Shown here in pieces: positions 33,801-43,368 of a stretch of DNA of 64,000 nucleotides (position 1 is its first letter; each line of letters opens with the position of its first letter). The position numbers and the translations under genes are program-made. The stretch is from Odiellus spinosus (Eukaryota > Arthropoda > Arachnida > Opiliones > Phalangiidae), in the NCBI GenBank assembly GCA_963920705.1, contig CAWUCO010000227.1, forward strand, positions 1 to 64,000. Reading direction: 5' to 3'. The notes under the pieces were generated by a model that did no database searches, had not been told where the DNA came from, and saw only the letters and a program-made list of their open reading frames with translations.

Positions 33801-34742
33801 AGATATACATACGTGAAAAACGAAGATTCTGGGTTTTTTGGAAGTTACATGAACACCTTCTTAAAAATTAAAATACAAAATTCCGGATGGCCTCGGAACG
33901 TTACCAACGAGACGGAAAAAATTCAGTATTTATCTGCGATTAAAGAAAGAGAAGGTATCGAAATTCAAATTGATGACGTCACGAATAACCCCGCCCTTAG
34001 GGCTATTGCGAAATTGGCCTTGAACTCGTTGTGGGGACGTCATTGTTTAAACAACGATAAACCAAAAACCGTTTTTGTCAAAACGTACGCTGATTATATC
34101 AATATCATTACCGATCCCACGATTGAATTGACAGATGTGAAACCAGTCAATGACGAAACTTGTATGTTAAGCTATAAATACCAGAAAGATTTCTGCCCGA
34201 CTTATTATAAAGGATCACTGGTTGTGGGAAGTTTCGTAAGTTCCTACGGACGAATATTATTGTTTCAAGCCTTGAACAAGTTGGGTAGAAGGGTAATTTA
34301 TACGGACACTGACTCATTAGCTTATATCACCTCGAAAAATGACGAAACAACGAACATTCCTTTTGGTGAGTTCATGGGTGATTGGAGCGATGAATTGGAA
34401 GGAAGTTATATCACAGAATTTGTCACATCGGGACCTAAATCCTATAGCTACAAAAGAGCCGATGGAAAATGCGTCACGAAAATGAAAGGTATATCTCTGA
34501 ATAGAAAAAATGAAGAAATAATCAACTTTGATTCGATAAAAACGGCTTTGGAAGTACCCGGAACTACGTATACCTTAGAAATTCCGTTTAACGTTGTGCG
34601 TGAAAAACGTCGAGCCAAACTATTTTTAGCTAATTTAAAAAAAACTTTCGGGGTCACTTTCAATAAGAGAATAGTCAACACGAGTGATTTTTCCACACTT
34701 CCTTTTGGATATTCGGTAGAGAAGGATGAATCGCGAACATAA
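30807..34742 (+). pseudogene. Polinton B protein-primed DNA polymerase (PolB)
   Basis: The order is: an N-terminal domain with DNLCFGRALVIGIYL (OTU-like start seen in Maverick polymerases); a Cys/His-rich region (CSKCLVIFHRHSQIKDHQC and CSRCKTLNVFH); the exonuclease with FDSES, AHNSKGFDSFF and YTVMDVKV; and the polymerase with motif A in DVCSLYPYV, motif B in ALNSLWGR and motif C YTDTDSLAY. The catalytic Asp residues of motif C are visible. This is a protein-primed family B polymerase that would copy the element's DNA. Broken in about three places. It differs strongly from the PolB of fossils A and C, so it is another lineage. Confidence 0.9.
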
Positions 34743-35127
34743 TCGTTTCAAATCATTTAACCTTAAATGGTATATGCAAAAAATATACTATAAACCACAG
34801 GATTTCGCTCAAGCCGGATTTTTTTACTTGAACGACGGTCTTAAAACACAATGTTTTAGCTGTCATACTGTCTTCGAGGAATGGAATAATGATTTGTATA
34901 CGGATGGTTTGGATCCTATGGGTATACATCAAAAAATAGCGCCTTTCTGCAATTTTGTTCTCGGACGGGATAAAACCAACGTTACTCGTTGCGAAGAATA
35001 TCGTCGGGAAAAAATAGCTCACGAATGTTTGGAGCAACTGACGCCTTTAGTCGAAAACAGTACCATTTTAAAACTCATCGAGGTCTTCCAACAAGGAATT
35101 ATAGATGCCAGTGGAAAAGATATATAA
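34726..35127 (+). CDS. Polinton B BIR-domain (IAP-like) protein
   Basis: 133 codons overlapping the PolB end by 17 bases. One BIR zinc-binding repeat is visible: an R-F-KSFNLKW start, FAQAGFFYLNDGLKTQCFSC, then W...H and C (HQKIAPFCNFVLG), giving the CCHC ligand set at about residues 40-75. There is no RING domain. IAP-like proteins in viruses block host apoptosis; here that role is only inferred. The C-terminal ~25 residues recur just ahead of the second ATPase copy at 38.2 kb. The frame is open. Confidence 0.75.
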   Translation: MNREHNRFKSFNLKWYMQKIYYKPQDFAQAGFFYLNDGLKTQCFSCHTVFEEWNNDLYTDGLDPMGIHQKIAPFCNFVLGRDKTNVTRCEEYRREKIAHECLEQLTPLVENSTILKLIEVFQQGIIDASGKDI

Positions 35128-35275
35128 ACGAGTTACCTTTGACGTCAGACCAGTTATCTGGTATTTTCCCACGGAAGATCGTGTAGACTGGTCTTATCGA
35201 GATAAACTATATTTTAAAAAAAGGATAAAAGATTTTGAAGAGATATTTAAAAAATGTCAATTTGTGGTAGAATAA
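35105..35275 (+). CDS. Small conserved protein between BIR and ATPase genes
   Basis: 56 codons (MPVEKIYKRVTFDVRPVIWY..., FPTEDRVDW, LYFKKRI). It overlaps the BIR gene by 23 bases and the ATPase start by 22. The same product is encoded at 38325-38490 with most residues kept (EKIYKRVTFD, PTEDRVDW, LYF-K), so it is under or was under selection. No known family is recognised. Tight overlap on both sides suggests coupled expression within the element. Confidence 0.55.
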   Translation: MPVEKIYKRVTFDVRPVIWYFPTEDRVDWSYRDKLYFKKRIKDFEEIFKKCQFVVE

Positions 35276-35913
35276 AATTCCAAGCCCCGATGCAACTTTT
35301 ATTAGCTGGTAGTACCATGTCGGGAAAAAGTACTTGGATTCGTAATCTTTTAAGACACGCTGATTGTTTAATTACTCCTCCCCCCGATAGAATTGTTTAT
35401 TGTTACAAAGAATATCAACCCCTGTTTGATGAAATGAAAAAAGAAATAAATAACATTGAATTTCTGTTAGGATTACCACCGGATGATTCTAGTTTTTGGA
35501 ATGAAAAAATTAATAATTTTTTAATTATCGATGATCTGGCATCAACATGTTACAATAACACTAGCGTCTCTAATATTTTCTGCGTGGGTTCCCATCATAA
35601 GAACCTTTCAGTAGCATTATTAACACAAAACCTATTTGGTCAAGGTAAAGAAAGTCGAACTATTAGTTTAAACGCTTCGTATATAATAGTTTTTCGGAAC
35701 CCGAGAGATGGTTCGCAAATTAATTACTTGAGTAGACAAATATTTCCAAATAATAAAAATCTTGTTACTAAAGCTTACGATTTTGTTACTAGAGATAATC
35801 CTTTTTCGTATTTATGTATTGATTTAAAACAAAATATTAACGATGATTTGCGATTAAGAACCAATGTTTTTCCGCATGAAGGAAATATGATTATTGTATG
35901 TGATCATAAATAA
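35254..35913 (+). CDS. Polinton B packaging ATPase (FtsK/HerA type)
   Basis: 219 codons. Walker A is AGSTMSGKSTW (about residues 18-28) and Walker B is NFLIIDDLAS (about 88-97), followed by a conserved SVALLTQNLFGQGKESRTIS sensor region and NYLSRQIFPN. It has the size and layout of Polinton genome-packaging ATPases. The frame is open. A second copy with high protein similarity lies at 38.47-39.12 kb. Confidence 0.88.
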   Translation: MSICGRIKFQAPMQLLLAGSTMSGKSTWIRNLLRHADCLITPPPDRIVYCYKEYQPLFDEMKKEINNIEFLLGLPPDDSSFWNEKINNFLIIDDLASTCYNNTSVSNIFCVGSHHKNLSVALLTQNLFGQGKESRTISLNASYIIVFRNPRDGSQINYLSRQIFPNNKNLVTKAYDFVTRDNPFSYLCIDLKQNINDDLRLRTNVFPHEGNMIIVCDHK

Positions 35914-35968
35914 AATATATATATCCTATACATGGTTTCTTTTAACTTATTTATTCGTAAACTTCAGA

Positions 35969-36376
35969 ATGAGACGCAAACGCTTAACACTCTTAAAAAA
36001 AGTCTTATTGAAGAATGCTCGACGTCATAAAACTCACCCCTTAAAAAAACACGTGCGGTTTTTTCGAAGTTTGAACAAAGCTAGTCAGCAAGGGGGAGGA
36101 AAATTAAAAGGAATCTTAAAAAAAGCTAAAAATAATCAAATGAAAGCCATTTATAATTCATTTTACAATTTATTAAGAGGTAATATTGATTTACCAGAAA
36201 AAGAAAGAGTGTACGTTAAACAACACGGAGCTTTCATTCGAAAACTAGCTAATAAACGCGTTTTAGCTAAAAATAAACGTAAACTCCTTATAAAACAAGC
36301 TGGTGGGTTTCTGCCGGGTTTAATTGGGGCTTTGGTTCCGGCTTTGATTTCCACGATTTCTTCTTTCGCACGATGA
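35969..36376 (+). CDS. Polinton B pX-like basic virion protein
   Basis: About 135 residues, very rich in Lys/Arg at the start (MRRKRLTLLKKVLLKNARRH), with a hydrophobic Gly/Pro-containing end (GGFLPGLIGALVPALISTIS). This combination of a basic DNA-binding body and membrane-active C-terminus matches the adenovirus pX/pVI-like proteins described in Polinton/adintovirus elements. It overlaps the next gene by 4 bases (ATGA-type). The frame is open. Confidence 0.7.
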   Translation: MRRKRLTLLKKVLLKNARRHKTHPLKKHVRFFRSLNKASQQGGGKLKGILKKAKNNQMKAIYNSFYNLLRGNIDLPEKERVYVKQHGAFIRKLANKRVLAKNKRKLLIKQAGGFLPGLIGALVPALISTISSFAR

Positions 36377-36906
36377 AGCGAATGATATTAGTTCCGGAAT
36401 CGACAGTCTTATCCGATCCGGAAAAAGAAACGAACGAACTAGACCGAGAAATGTCGAAAATCTTAAATCATAAAAGCTTATCCAACGAACAAAAACTTCG
36501 TTTATATTCTGATGTTTTCCAAAGATATTTAAATATGAAAAGTCTCATCGAAGCACCCTACGTTAACGTGAAAAACATGCCGGTAATGACGACACCAATT
36601 ACGTCACAAACAACTACATCGCAACCCGTAACACCTTGGCAACCACCTGCTAGTTTTACCACCGCTCTTCCGAGTATGTTTACACCAACGCAACACTCGA
36701 CACCGTTGGCGTTATCGGCATCAACTCTTCAACCTACAACACCCCTACCAACGATGACACCCCTTTCAACTTCAACTACTACACCTAAACGTCAGCGAAA
36801 GTCAAGTCAGTTGCTCGGTGCTACCGCGCCATCACCACCAGCGTCTCTCAATCGATTTGCGCCTTTAACCGAAGCTCTCACTGCTTTACTAACGATTCAA
36901 CATTAA
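36373..36906 (+). CDS. Polinton B 'LVPE' protein, Thr/Pro-rich
   Basis: 177 codons starting MKRMILVPESTVLSDPEKET, then LDREMSKILNHKSLSNEQKL and LYSDVFQRYL, a block I recall from Polinton-linked insect proteins of unknown function. The rest is Thr/Pro/Ser-rich (TTTSQPVTPWQPPAS and similar), low complexity. It begins inside the last codons of the pX-like gene. Confidence 0.55.
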   Translation: MKRMILVPESTVLSDPEKETNELDREMSKILNHKSLSNEQKLRLYSDVFQRYLNMKSLIEAPYVNVKNMPVMTTPITSQTTTSQPVTPWQPPASFTTALPSMFTPTQHSTPLALSASTLQPTTPLPTMTPLSTSTTTPKRQRKSSQLLGATAPSPPASLNRFAPLTEALTALLTIQH

Positions 36907-36921
36907 GAAGTCTTACCGCCC

Positions 36922-38209
36922 TTGCAAGTCGCGCATTTACCTCCAGCGAAACCCACAGCTACGACTGCCGCGAAAAAATTAAGAGAGAAGCAAGCGAAAG
37001 AGAAAGAACAACATCGAAGATATACCCGTGAATCTCTCGGTAATTTTCGAGACAATAACAACGACGATAATCAGGGGTCCGATTCTACAACTGTCCTTAC
37101 GAGTTGTAAGGATAAATTTTTATCCTTAAAACACGGATTACTCCTTAGATCTCCATGTCGGTATTCTAGACTCGTCCTTAGCAAAAATTATCCTGACTAA
37201 GGACAAAATAAAGTCCTTATGATAAGGTGAGGGTTAGACCTCACCTTAGAGATGTAAGGATCGAAAATCATCCTTATTTTTTAAACATTTTAAAGATGGC
37301 CGCCATCGTAGCCCAGTGGAAATTTTTCGTTTAGCCGCTTAAGCCGACGGAGAAGAATTAGACGAGAATTAAGGCGTCAAAGAGTCGTAAGGGATCGATC
37401 ACGAGCTTCTGAATAAAATAATTATCAATTTAAGCAATAATTTAGGGCTAAAAATGATATCGCGTACCTATTATGGGATAGGTTAGCCGATCGCCTATCA
37501 CGCTCTAGCTATTCCCGTAGACATCGAAGTAGGTTTGTTGCATGGTTTGTTAATATATTTTTACTATTTTTGCGTGCTTATTTATTTTTTGATAGCCTTA
37601 AGATTTAGGTTATGTTTCTTTCGATTTCCAGCTAGTCCAATTCTAAGAACTAAGTTGTCTATCATGTCAATGCCTGCGTAACAATAACATAGGCATAGAT
37701 CATGTACTTAATTGTTTGGTGAAAGTGGCCGTATAAAGCGTCCACTTACCAATTTCGATTGCATTTCTAAAAAATCTAGTACTTTTTTCCATTTTTCTGT
37801 TGGAAACGTTTCCTAATCTTTTGGCCATAATTATAGTTAAAATCTCTATAAACTGCTATTTCAAAAACAGTCAAAAACTTGTATCAATAACCCCCGAACG
37901 ACTAGCCCTAAGCCTCGGCCTAACAAATTATTACACGAAACTCGGTGCTCCTCGCTCGAGAGGCGAATTTTATTCCTCAAAGTTTCATTGGGTAAGATGT
38001 CCGGAAATACGTCACTAGAGAAAATAAGGTGGTGTAGAATGCCGTTATTTTTGAAAAACTGAATTTGTCCTTAGACAATCCTTAGGCGGAAAATACGGAT
38101 TTATCCTTATTGTTTAAATCCTTATATTTAAGGACAGTTGTAGAATCGAACCCCAGGATCGTATGACTTTAAGAAAACATCCTAAACCAAAAGGTCGTTG
38201 GGAAAAATG
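36922..38209 (+). pseudogene. Polinton B last gene, interrupted by a transposon
   Basis: A basic, Lys/Glu/Ala-rich start (AKKLREKQAKEKEQHRRY) lies left of the inserted element at 37075-38153. A short open tail lies just right of it. It probably belongs with the preceding Thr/Pro-rich gene. The interruption is a clean insertion with a 3-bp target duplication. Confidence 0.5.
37075..38153. mobile_element. Non-autonomous inverted-repeat DNA transposon, 1,079 bp
   Basis: The ends are inverted repeats of about 25 bp starting GGGTCCGATTCTACAACTG at the left and GGGTTCGATTCTACAACTG (reverse strand) at the right, one mismatch. CAG at 37072-37074 is repeated at 38154-38156. A 3-bp duplication fits PIF/Harbinger-type insertion. 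The subterminal regions are full of TCCTTA/TAAGGA hexamers, and a 9-bp hairpin (AAGGTGAGG with CCTCACCTT) lies near 37225-37250. No transposase is encoded. It inserted into the Polinton fossil and is therefore younger than it. Confidence 0.85.
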
Positions 38210-38324
38210 ATCTTAAAAACCATCGGAAAAATAATTTTAAGAATTTTAATTGAAAATACGACTATCTTGAAGGTATTGCAAGTGTTTCAACAAGGTATTA
38301 TTGATTTCCAACAAAACATTATCA

Positions 38325-38490
38325 ATGGAAAAGATATATAAACGCGTAACCTTTGACGATTTACCAGTCGTGTGGTATTTACCTACGGAAGACCGCGTCG
38401 ATTGGTTTTTCAGAGATAATCTATATTTCAGAAAACAGATTTCGGTCTTCGAAAATATATTTAAAAAAAATGTGTTGCCGGGTAAAGTTT
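38325..38490 (+). pseudogene. Second copy of the small 'EKIYKRVTFD' protein
   Basis: MEKIYKRVTFDDLPVVWYLP, then TEDRVDW and LYFRKQ, matching 35105-35275. It is preceded at 38240-38330 by sequence equivalent to the end of the BIR gene, showing that the duplicated block starts inside that gene. Confidence 0.6.
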
Positions 38491-39117
38491 CAAGCCCCGA
38501 TGCAATTGTTGTTAGCGGGCTGTACCATGTCGGGAAAAACCACGTGGATACATAATCTTTTAAAAAACGCTAATTGTTTAATAGACCCGCCTCCGGACAG
38601 AATTGTTTATTGTTATAAAGAGTATCAACCTTTATTTGACGAAATTAAAAAATAAATTTGTAGCGTAGAATTTTTGGAGGGTTTACCGCCGGATGGTTGT
38701 AATTTTTGGGATCCAAAATTAAATAACTTTTTAATTATTGATAATTTAGCATCGACTTGTTATAATAGTACAACTGTCTCAAATATATTCTGCGTCAATA
38801 CCCATCATAAAAATCTTTCCGTAGCATTATTAACTCAAAATTTATTCGGTCAAGGCAAAGAAAGCCGAACGATTAGTTTAAACGCGTCTTATATAATTGT
38901 ATTTCGAAGCCCGCGAGATGGATCCCAAATTAACTATCTGAGTAGACAAATATTTCCTAATAATAAAAAACTCGTAACTAAAGCGTATGATTTTGTCACT
39001 AGAGATAAACCATTTTCTTATTTGTGTATTGATTTAAAACAAAATATTAACGACGAATTACGGTTAAGGTCTAACGTTTTTCCAAATGAAGGAAATATGA
39101 TTTTTGTACACGAATAA
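38490..39117 (+). pseudogene. Second packaging ATPase copy
   Basis: Walker A AGCTMSGKTTW, Walker B-like NFLIIDNLAS, and the SVALLTQNLFGQGKESRTIS and NYLSRQIFPN blocks agree with the ATPase at 35254-35913 at most positions. Broken. The acidic pair of Walker B is altered relative to the first copy. Confidence 0.85.
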
Positions 39118-39182
39118 ATATATATATATCGTAAATATATATATATCGCATGTCTTTTCTTTATTCTTGCTTAAGCTTTACA

Positions 39183-39275
39183 ATGAGTCGAAAGGTAAAA
39201 AGCCTCCTGAAAAAAATGAGGAATGTTAGACGTCGTAAACCCCAGACAGGTTTCTGTAATTGTATTTCATTGTAA
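39183..39275 (+). pseudogene. Start of a pX-like basic protein, truncated
   Basis: MSRKVKSLLKKMRNVRRRKP resembles the basic start of the pX-like protein at 35969. The rest is absent, and the sequence passes into the region before the integrase. Confidence 0.5.
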
Positions 39276-39334
39276 TATTTATACCAATAAAATACACTTG
39301 AATATATTTTCTCGATTCATTTATTAATTAGGTT

Positions 39335-39526
39335 TTGACATGGAGTGGTAATGTCGAGGCTGTCTCTGTAGGACTTTTAGCGTCTCTATTCGAGTCATTT
39401 ATAAATTCTCCCAAGTTATTAACTGCAGTTTTAATTGTATTTATAATAATAATTATAGAAGTTAGCGATTTTGTATTCTGGCATTATAGTACTTCGAACA
39501 ACTGTTCATTCAATGGAAGAACTTAA
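39335..39526 (+). CDS. Small frame with one membrane-like segment
   Basis: 63 codons with LLTAVLIVFIIIIIEVSDFV as a probable membrane helix. It overlaps the integrase start. It may be a small membrane protein of the element or chance. Low support. Confidence 0.25.
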   Translation: MTWSGNVEAVSVGLLASLFESFINSPKLLTAVLIVFIIIIIEVSDFVFWHYSTSNNCSFNGRT

Positions 39527-40563
39527 AAAAATATATAATAAGGTTTCGGATCCGGGCTCTTACGGTAGTGTTGACGGCTTATACCGAGCGGCTAAAGACC
39601 GAGGATTATAGGTTACTGTCAGAGAAATAAGCGATTTCTTGAAAACCCAAGATACTTATACGCTTCACAGGAGTGCGAGGAAACACTTCACTAGAAATAA
39701 AACTATAGTCTACGGGATCGACGAACAGTGGCAAATCGACTTGGCTGATTTGAAAAGCATTACCAGGTATAATAATGGTTTCCGTTATCTATTAAGCTGT
39801 ATCGACGTTTTCAGTAAGTTTGCCTTCGTGGCTGCGATCAAGGACAAGAAAGGAAAGACTATTCTCAGAGCGTTAAACGACATTTTGGATTCCGGACGTT
39901 CGCCGAAACGAATCCAATCGGATCACGGTAATGAGTTTGTATGCAAGGAAGTACAAAACGAGCTAAAACGTAGAGAGATAAAGTTTTTCGCCCCAGAATC
40001 GGAACTGAAAGCGACGATAGTGGAGAGATTTAATCGGACTTTGAAGACTCGAATGTATCGATATTTTACGGAAAATAATACTTTCAAATATATCAATGTT
40101 CTAAAAGAGATGGTGAAAGCCTATAATCATAGTTATCATCGATCTATAAAGTGTAAACCCGTCGATGTCACGCCAGCTACATCTAAACGTGTTTGGGAAA
40201 ATCTATATGGTGACGTCGATTTCTCGACTCCGCTTTCTTTCCCCTTTGATGTTGGTGACGTAGTTCGTATAAGTAAACACAATACATACCCACATGGTCG
40301 GAAGAACTTTTCAAATTTCCGAGAGATTAGCTCGTAGTCCTCCTGTATATAAGATACGCGACTTGAAAGAAGAGCTCATTACCGGGATTTTTTACCGAGA
40401 GCAACTACAGAAAATTGGCAAGGACCTGAGTAACAGCGCTTTTAAAATCGAAAAAGTGTTGAAAAAACGACGCAAGGCTGACGGAAGTATCGCGAGATTC
40501 GTCCGCTGGAAAGGATACCCGCCATCATTCGACAGTTGGGTGCAGGAAATTGACCTTGCATGA
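39510..40563 (+). pseudogene. Polinton C integrase (DDE, rve) with chromodomain
   Basis: Retrovirus-type integrase core: QWQIDLADL (first Asp), RIQSDHGNEF (second Asp), and the Glu in ATIVERFNRTLKTRM. A chromodomain at the C-terminus (VLKKRRKADGSIARFVRWKG, SFDSWVQE) is typical of Polinton integrases and thought to direct insertion. The protein would join element ends to host DNA. The copy is broken in about two places. It directly precedes the penton gene. Confidence 0.9.
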
Positions 40564-41132
40564 TGACGTTCTACATAACCCTACCGTCAGACAGTTCTAT
40601 GAGTTACTTTCCAGGGAATACAATCAGTAAATTCCGAACTCATTTACCGGAATCAGTTAAATTACAAGGTCCGTACGAAGTGGCCTTGGTGGAATTCAGT
40701 TATCCCCGCACATGGAGCAATATGAGATCGTCGTGCTGGATATCGTTAACTAACCACGGGGAAAATATAAATAGCACGAGTCATTCGAGAGTGGTAAAAC
40801 TCCCCGCGGGTTACTACGGGAATATAGAAGACCTATTGGAGCAACTCAATTGCGACGAAGATGATATCTCGAACGTGACTATTCTGAAAAAGGAGACGCC
40901 AGTCGAGGGTGATATGTTTGAGTCGGAGACGACGACGAATGTTAAATACACGTTTAATGTGGAAGTTTCCGTAAAACCGGATCACTCGTTAACTATACCG
41001 GGGGAGTTGGCGGTCATGTTGGGATTTACGAAAGACCATACAAAAACTACGACGATCGTCCACGCGAGAATAGCCAGTTATCCGGTGGATTTAGACGCGG
41101 GTATAAAAGAAAGTGTAAGCGTCGAAGACTAG
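40560..41132 (+). CDS. Polinton C penton (minor capsid) protein
   Basis: 190 codons beginning MMTFYITLPSDSSMSYFPGN, with FRTHLPES, YEVALVEFSYPRTW and LPAGYYGNIEDLLEQLN, the conserved N-terminal pattern of the Polinton/adintovirus minor capsid. It is shorter than I expect for the family, so the C-terminal part may be lost. The start overlaps the integrase stop by 4 bases. Role inferred from the family: vertex protein of the capsid. Confidence 0.65.
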   Translation: MMTFYITLPSDSSMSYFPGNTISKFRTHLPESVKLQGPYEVALVEFSYPRTWSNMRSSCWISLTNHGENINSTSHSRVVKLPAGYYGNIEDLLEQLNCDEDDISNVTILKKETPVEGDMFESETTTNVKYTFNVEVSVKPDHSLTIPGELAVMLGFTKDHTKTTTIVHARIASYPVDLDAGIKESVSVED

Positions 41133-41202
41133 TCAGTTCAGCAACGAACAGCAAGAAGAGAAGACCGTACTTAAAAGCCTCCGATATATTTTCTACAATA
41201 TA

Positions 41203-42537
41203 ATGGCTCATATCCATCCCGATTCCCAAGGTTCGGTTAGCTCCGAAGTCGAACTTTTCAACGTACCGCTCACGAACGCTAGTATAGTTAGTGGCGAATG
41301 GGTCGAGTATAGTCCTATCTCGAACATTAACGAAAATTCAACTCTAACCTTCGCCGTGGCCGGAAACTCCGATACGTACATTGATTTGTCCAAAACTTTG
41401 TTACATCTTCAAGTTAGACTCGTCGACCCAACGGACGGGAGAACAATTCCAGCGGCGGCAGTACTCAATGCGGCTGGAGTAATCACCACACCGGCTGACG
41501 TGGTAGCGCCCGTGAATCTGTTTCATTCGAGCCTTTTTAGCGAGGTTCACGTTTCCTTGGGCGATAGATCGGTAACGCCATCGCCGCAGAACTATGCCTA
41601 CAAGGCCATGTTTCAAACAACCGTGACATTTGGTGGACCTGCGAAAACGAGTTTTCTAACGGCCGCCATGTACTACAAGGATACAGCCGGAAAATTCAAT
41701 ACCCCGTCGGAAAATGAAGGATTCAAGAAAAGAGCAAGTTTCGCCAAACAAGGGACTATAGATATGATCGGTGCGGTTCACACGGACTTGTGTCAACAGT
41801 CACGTTTTATTCCGAACATGATTGACCTGAAATTTAAATTTATTAAAAGCTCCAACGAATTTTGTATTCAAACCTTAGCGGGTGGCGTTAGATGGAAGGT
41901 ACAATACGAACTCGCTTCCCTGTATATCAGAAAAGTAAAATTAACTACCGAGATTACAATTGCCCACGCCAAATGTCTCGAGCTAGCTACCATGAAATAT
42001 CCAATAACTCGAACGGAGTGTAACTCTTTTTCCATAAACAGTGGAACTAAAATCTGCGTTAGAGATAATCTCTTTATGTGACAATTACCCAAACGAGTCC
42101 TTTTCGCTCTGGTAGAACAGAACGCCTATCTAGGTGATTATACCCAGTCGCCCTTTAATTTCCAACACTTTGATTTAAATCATATCGCTCTCTACCTCGA
42201 CGGAACTAGCGTTTCTCACAAGCCCTTAACCCCTAATTTCGAGGGACATCAGTACATGAGATCGTACACTAATCTTTTCACTCAAACATCCCAATGGTTC
42301 ATTGACGAAGGGAACTTTATCTCACGCGAAGAGTTTCCTGGAGGGAACTGTATTTTCGTATTTGATTTGAGTGCTGACCTCAGTTGTTCAGCTTCGCAAT
42401 TTCAGTTGATAAAGAATGGTAATTTGCGCTTAGAATTAAAGTTCGCCAAGGATTTGCCGATTATACTACGCTGAGTTTCAAAATTTAATTGAAATTGACA
42501 AAAACAGGAACGTTATTTACGATTATACCAATTAGAA
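41203..42537 (+). pseudogene. Polinton C major capsid protein (double jelly-roll)
   Basis: Starts MAHIHPDSQGSVSSEVELFN, with VEYSPISNINENSTLTFAV, the EVHVSLGDRSVTPSPQNYAY block, YYKDTAGKF, TDLCQQSRFIPNMIDLKF and EEFPGG near the end. It matches fossil A's capsid throughout and has the length of Polinton capsids. It is broken in about two places. It sits between penton and protease, the usual order. Confidence 0.88.
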
Positions 42538-42538
42538 A

Positions 42539-43003
42539 ATGGACTCTCAGCAGTTAGCTAAAATAATGGAAAGAGATTCGTTCACTAAAGGTCTGTTTCG
42601 AGGTATTTTCGCAGCGGATAAATTGCCCAAAACTGTTAAAACCTTTCCTTCACTCTATATTGTAAATACGGGATTATCACATACCGAAGGCGAACATTGG
42701 ACGGCTATCTATTTTTCTCGTAATAAGAATACAGAGTTCTTTGACAGTTTCGGTAACCCTACCGACATGTTTAAATTTAACGATTTTGTGGAAAGAAACA
42801 GTATAACTGTAACATTTAACTCCAAACAATTACAAGGGAACTTTAGTATGACTTGTGGCGGATATTGTGTTTATTTTGCATTGTATAGATGTAGAGGTGT
42901 TAAATTGTTTAATATATGTGCAAGATTTAAAAAAGATAAAAATGTTAATGATAAAATGATTTCTGAATTTATGTATAAGAGATTTTCAATAAACTTTTTT
43001 TAA
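42539..43003 (+). CDS. Polinton C adenain-like cysteine protease
   Basis: 154 codons, open. Catalytic layout: GEHWTAIYFSRNKNTEFFDS (His in EHW, then Asp), then TCGGYCVYFALYRCRG with the nucleophile Cys. YIVNTGLSHTEGEHW is the substrate-groove block of the adenovirus-protease family. Its length is somewhat below the adenain norm but equal to Polinton versions. It follows the capsid gene within 2 bases and would process capsid precursors. Confidence 0.85.
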   Translation: MDSQQLAKIMERDSFTKGLFRGIFAADKLPKTVKTFPSLYIVNTGLSHTEGEHWTAIYFSRNKNTEFFDSFGNPTDMFKFNDFVERNSITVTFNSKQLQGNFSMTCGGYCVYFALYRCRGVKLFNICARFKKDKNVNDKMISEFMYKRFSINFF

Positions 43004-43019
43004 CAAAAATACTTGTGTT

Positions 43020-43070
43020 TTTATCTAACCTAACCTAACTTAACCTAACCCAACCTAATTTACACTAAGT
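43020..43070. repeat. AACCT (TTAGG-type) repeat run
   Basis: AACCTAACCTAACTTAACCT and following degenerate copies, with shorter runs in PolB gaps at 44147-44165 and 45090-45110. TTAGG is the insect telomere motif, but interstitial runs like this are common in insect DNA. Confidence 0.7.
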
Positions 43071-43083
43071 TTCACAAATATAA

Positions 43084-43200
43084 TTGACGGGAGGGCAACC
43101 ATGCGCGGTAGTCGCGGGGCGCGCGCGATTCAAATTTCAAACGCGCGCGGTTAATTTACCAACGCGTCGCGGCGCGGTAGTCGCGGGCAGCCCCTCCACC
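43084..43200. repeat. GC-rich island with a direct repeat
   Basis: A ~115-bp block, far richer in G+C than anything nearby, between the convergent protease and PolB genes. GCGCGGTAGTCGCGGG occurs at 43103 and 43172, and GCGCGCG runs lie between. It may be a foreign insertion or a regulatory block. No coding. Confidence 0.6.
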
Positions 43201-43368
43201 CTGACCTCTGGTTTATGCTTATAAGTAAAGTAGGCTTAAATATAAATAATTTGAAAGTTTGATTTCACACTATATTTATTATAAAAACATTTAAATATTA
43301 TTTAAACAAATTCCTCAGAAAAAAAATGAACTTTACAAGATCAAAATATAAATAAAAAAAAAAAAAAA

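Larger units (their letters stand above)
30807..38210 (+). mobile_element. Polinton/Maverick fossil B (PolB, BIR, ATPase, pX, others), broken
   Basis: A plus-strand run of a protein-primed PolB, BIR protein, small conserved protein, FtsK/HerA-type packaging ATPase, pX-like basic protein and two further genes, with gaps or overlaps of a few bases, as in Polinton/adintovirus-type elements. PolB is broken in about three places; the downstream small genes still read open. A 1.08-kb inverted-repeat transposon sits in the last gene. No capsid gene is found before fossil C begins. The element may extend leftward into the orphan genes from 29.4 kb. No terminal repeats identified. Confidence 0.8.

Noticed and set aside
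32944-34696. Minus-strand frames opposite the PolB of fossil B
   Set aside because: Shadows of the plus-strand polymerase blocks, which carry all the recognisable motifs.
43020-43070. Telomere end or chromosome fusion point
   Set aside because: The TTAGG-type run is short and degenerate, and similar short runs occur elsewhere in the same fossil, so it is an ordinary interstitial repeat.
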